In this document: positions 45,791 to 46,379 of the stretch, piece after piece
How positions within the stretch are numbered: position 1 is the first letter of the stretch
How the letters are laid out: every line of letters begins with the position of its first letter
NCBI RefSeq assembly: GCF_000621965.1
Contig: NZ_KK211380.1
Span: 1-46,379 of the forward strand
Source of the DNA: Methanobrevibacter wolinii SH
Lineage (GTDB): Archaea > Methanobacteriota > Methanobacteria > Methanobacteriales > Methanobacteriaceae
DNA length: 46,379 nt
Direction of reading: 5' to 3'
Notes under the pieces: generated by a model
Database searches by the model: none
Told to the model about the DNA's origin: nothing
Seen by the model: only the letters and a program-made list of their open reading frames with translations
Made by a program: the position numbers and the translations under genes

Positions 45791-46261
45791 ATTCCTGAAA
45801 AGAAAGATATTGAAAATATGATTAAATCTTTACAAGAAGATTATGAAGCAGGTTTAATATCTGATGATAAATATAAAGAACTTTATAATAGGTATCAAAA
45901 GGTTTTAAGAAATATTAATAATGCAGATAAAAAAATTATATCTAAATCAGAGCCTTCTAATGATAAACCTAAAGGTTCTGTTAAATCAAAAGATGTAGAT
46001 AATAAATTTGAAAATGAAGATGCATCTGAAAAACCAATTAAAGAAAGTTTTGAAGATGATAAATCTTTATATAGAGGTAATTCATCTAAAAAACCAATAA
46101 ATAATTTTAATATTGATGATTTAACTGATGATTCAAATAATGATAAACCTGAATTTGAACAAGATACTTTATCTAAATATCAAAATCAAATTATTGCAAT
46201 ATTAAGTGTAATCTTAATAATCTTTATTATTTTAACTATTTACATTTTCATTAAAATGTAA
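45791..46261 (+). CDS. C-tail-anchored membrane protein with an apparent ATT start
   Basis: 156 residues if it starts at ATT 45791. A perfect AGGAGGTG (45778-45785) ends 5 nt before that ATT, and the frame then reads (M)PEKKDIENMIKSLQEDYEAG. The first ATG in frame, at 45818, is 32 nt from that site and would cut off 9 residues. The N-terminal 40 residues are helical and SHOCT-like (YEAGLISDDKYKELYNRYQ), the middle is charged, low-complexity (KPKGSVKSKD...), and the end is a membrane helix (IIAILSVILIIFIILTIYIF) with only a few residues after it. It follows the Ser-rich gene by 35 bases, probably in the same operon. Confidence 0.75.
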   Translation: MPEKKDIENMIKSLQEDYEAGLISDDKYKELYNRYQKVLRNINNADKKIISKSEPSNDKPKGSVKSKDVDNKFENEDASEKPIKESFEDDKSLYRGNSSKKPINNFNIDDLTDDSNNDKPEFEQDTLSKYQNQIIAILSVILIIFIILTIYIFIKM

Positions 46262-46379
46262 ATATATCTTTTTTAGCTATTTTTATATAATTTAACTTTC
46301 TTGAAATTCACTATTTTTTTAAAAAACTTTTTATATTAACTTTCTTGAGATTTTTATAATTTTTAGAGTATATTTTTTT
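46262..46379. other. Window end, no gene
   Basis: T-rich sequence after the last gene. TTAACTTTCTTGA occurs twice, at 46292-46304 and 46336-46348. Nothing coding is visible. Confidence 0.5.

Overview
This window is from an archaeon, almost certainly a methanogen of the order Methanobacteriales. The evidence is AtwA (methyl-coenzyme M reductase component A2), CofH (coenzyme F420 biosynthesis), an archaeal RfcS/RfcL clamp loader, archaeal NadM, TATA-box promoters with some apparently leaderless genes, and a surface protein with pseudomurein-binding repeats, a wall polymer found only in Methanobacteriales and Methanopyrus. DNA is extremely A+T rich, and most intergenic stretches are long, T/A-biased and full of short direct repeats. 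MoaE and the overall gene set fit a Methanobrevibacter-like organism better than Methanosphaera. That genus call is inference.

Layout. 1-8110: an accessory island. Two decayed copies of one IS4-superfamily-like insertion sequence (271-1529 and 6855-8110, same orientation) bracket a very large secreted protein with Ig-like domains, pseudomurein-binding repeats and a C-terminal glycine-rich hydrophobic region, followed by two tiny membrane proteins. Outside the two IS copies lies the same ~60-bp direct repeat. I read this as an IS-bounded module that may carry a polymorphic-toxin-like surface protein with candidate immunity proteins. 8300-16117: housekeeping and redox genes (nadM, moaE, cofH, atwA with a universal stress protein, two rubredoxins, ferritin). 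16118-25938: aryl-CoA ligase plus ACT protein, hisS, hisI, a PIN/ATPase/KH protein, then a tight four-gene run (TIM-barrel isomerase-like, aroE, unknown, mntP) and a DUF2284 protein. 26179-27204: two minus-strand small genes. 27359-30611: flavodoxin-like and C_GCAxxG_C_C redox proteins and a second adhesin-like protein. 30898-39926: a nicotinamide phosphoribosyltransferase, the clamp loader pair, an extradiol dioxygenase, an HtpX-type protease with an EF-hand-like loop, a small membrane protein and thioredoxin reductase. 40296-46261: a large Ski2-like helicase with cysteine clusters and a Lys/Asn-rich tail, a YigZ-family protein, and two small membrane-anchored proteins, one Ser/Gly-rich with a frameshifted end and one whose ribosome-binding site points to an ATT start.

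Connections: NadM and the NAMPT-like enzyme together would recycle nicotinamide to NAD+. Rubredoxins, ferritin, the flavodoxin-like protein and thioredoxin reductase make the window rich in redox and oxygen-defence functions. Surface proteins (1787-6103, 28956-30611, 45281-45715) are the accessory layer. I saw no tRNA, rRNA or CRISPR array.
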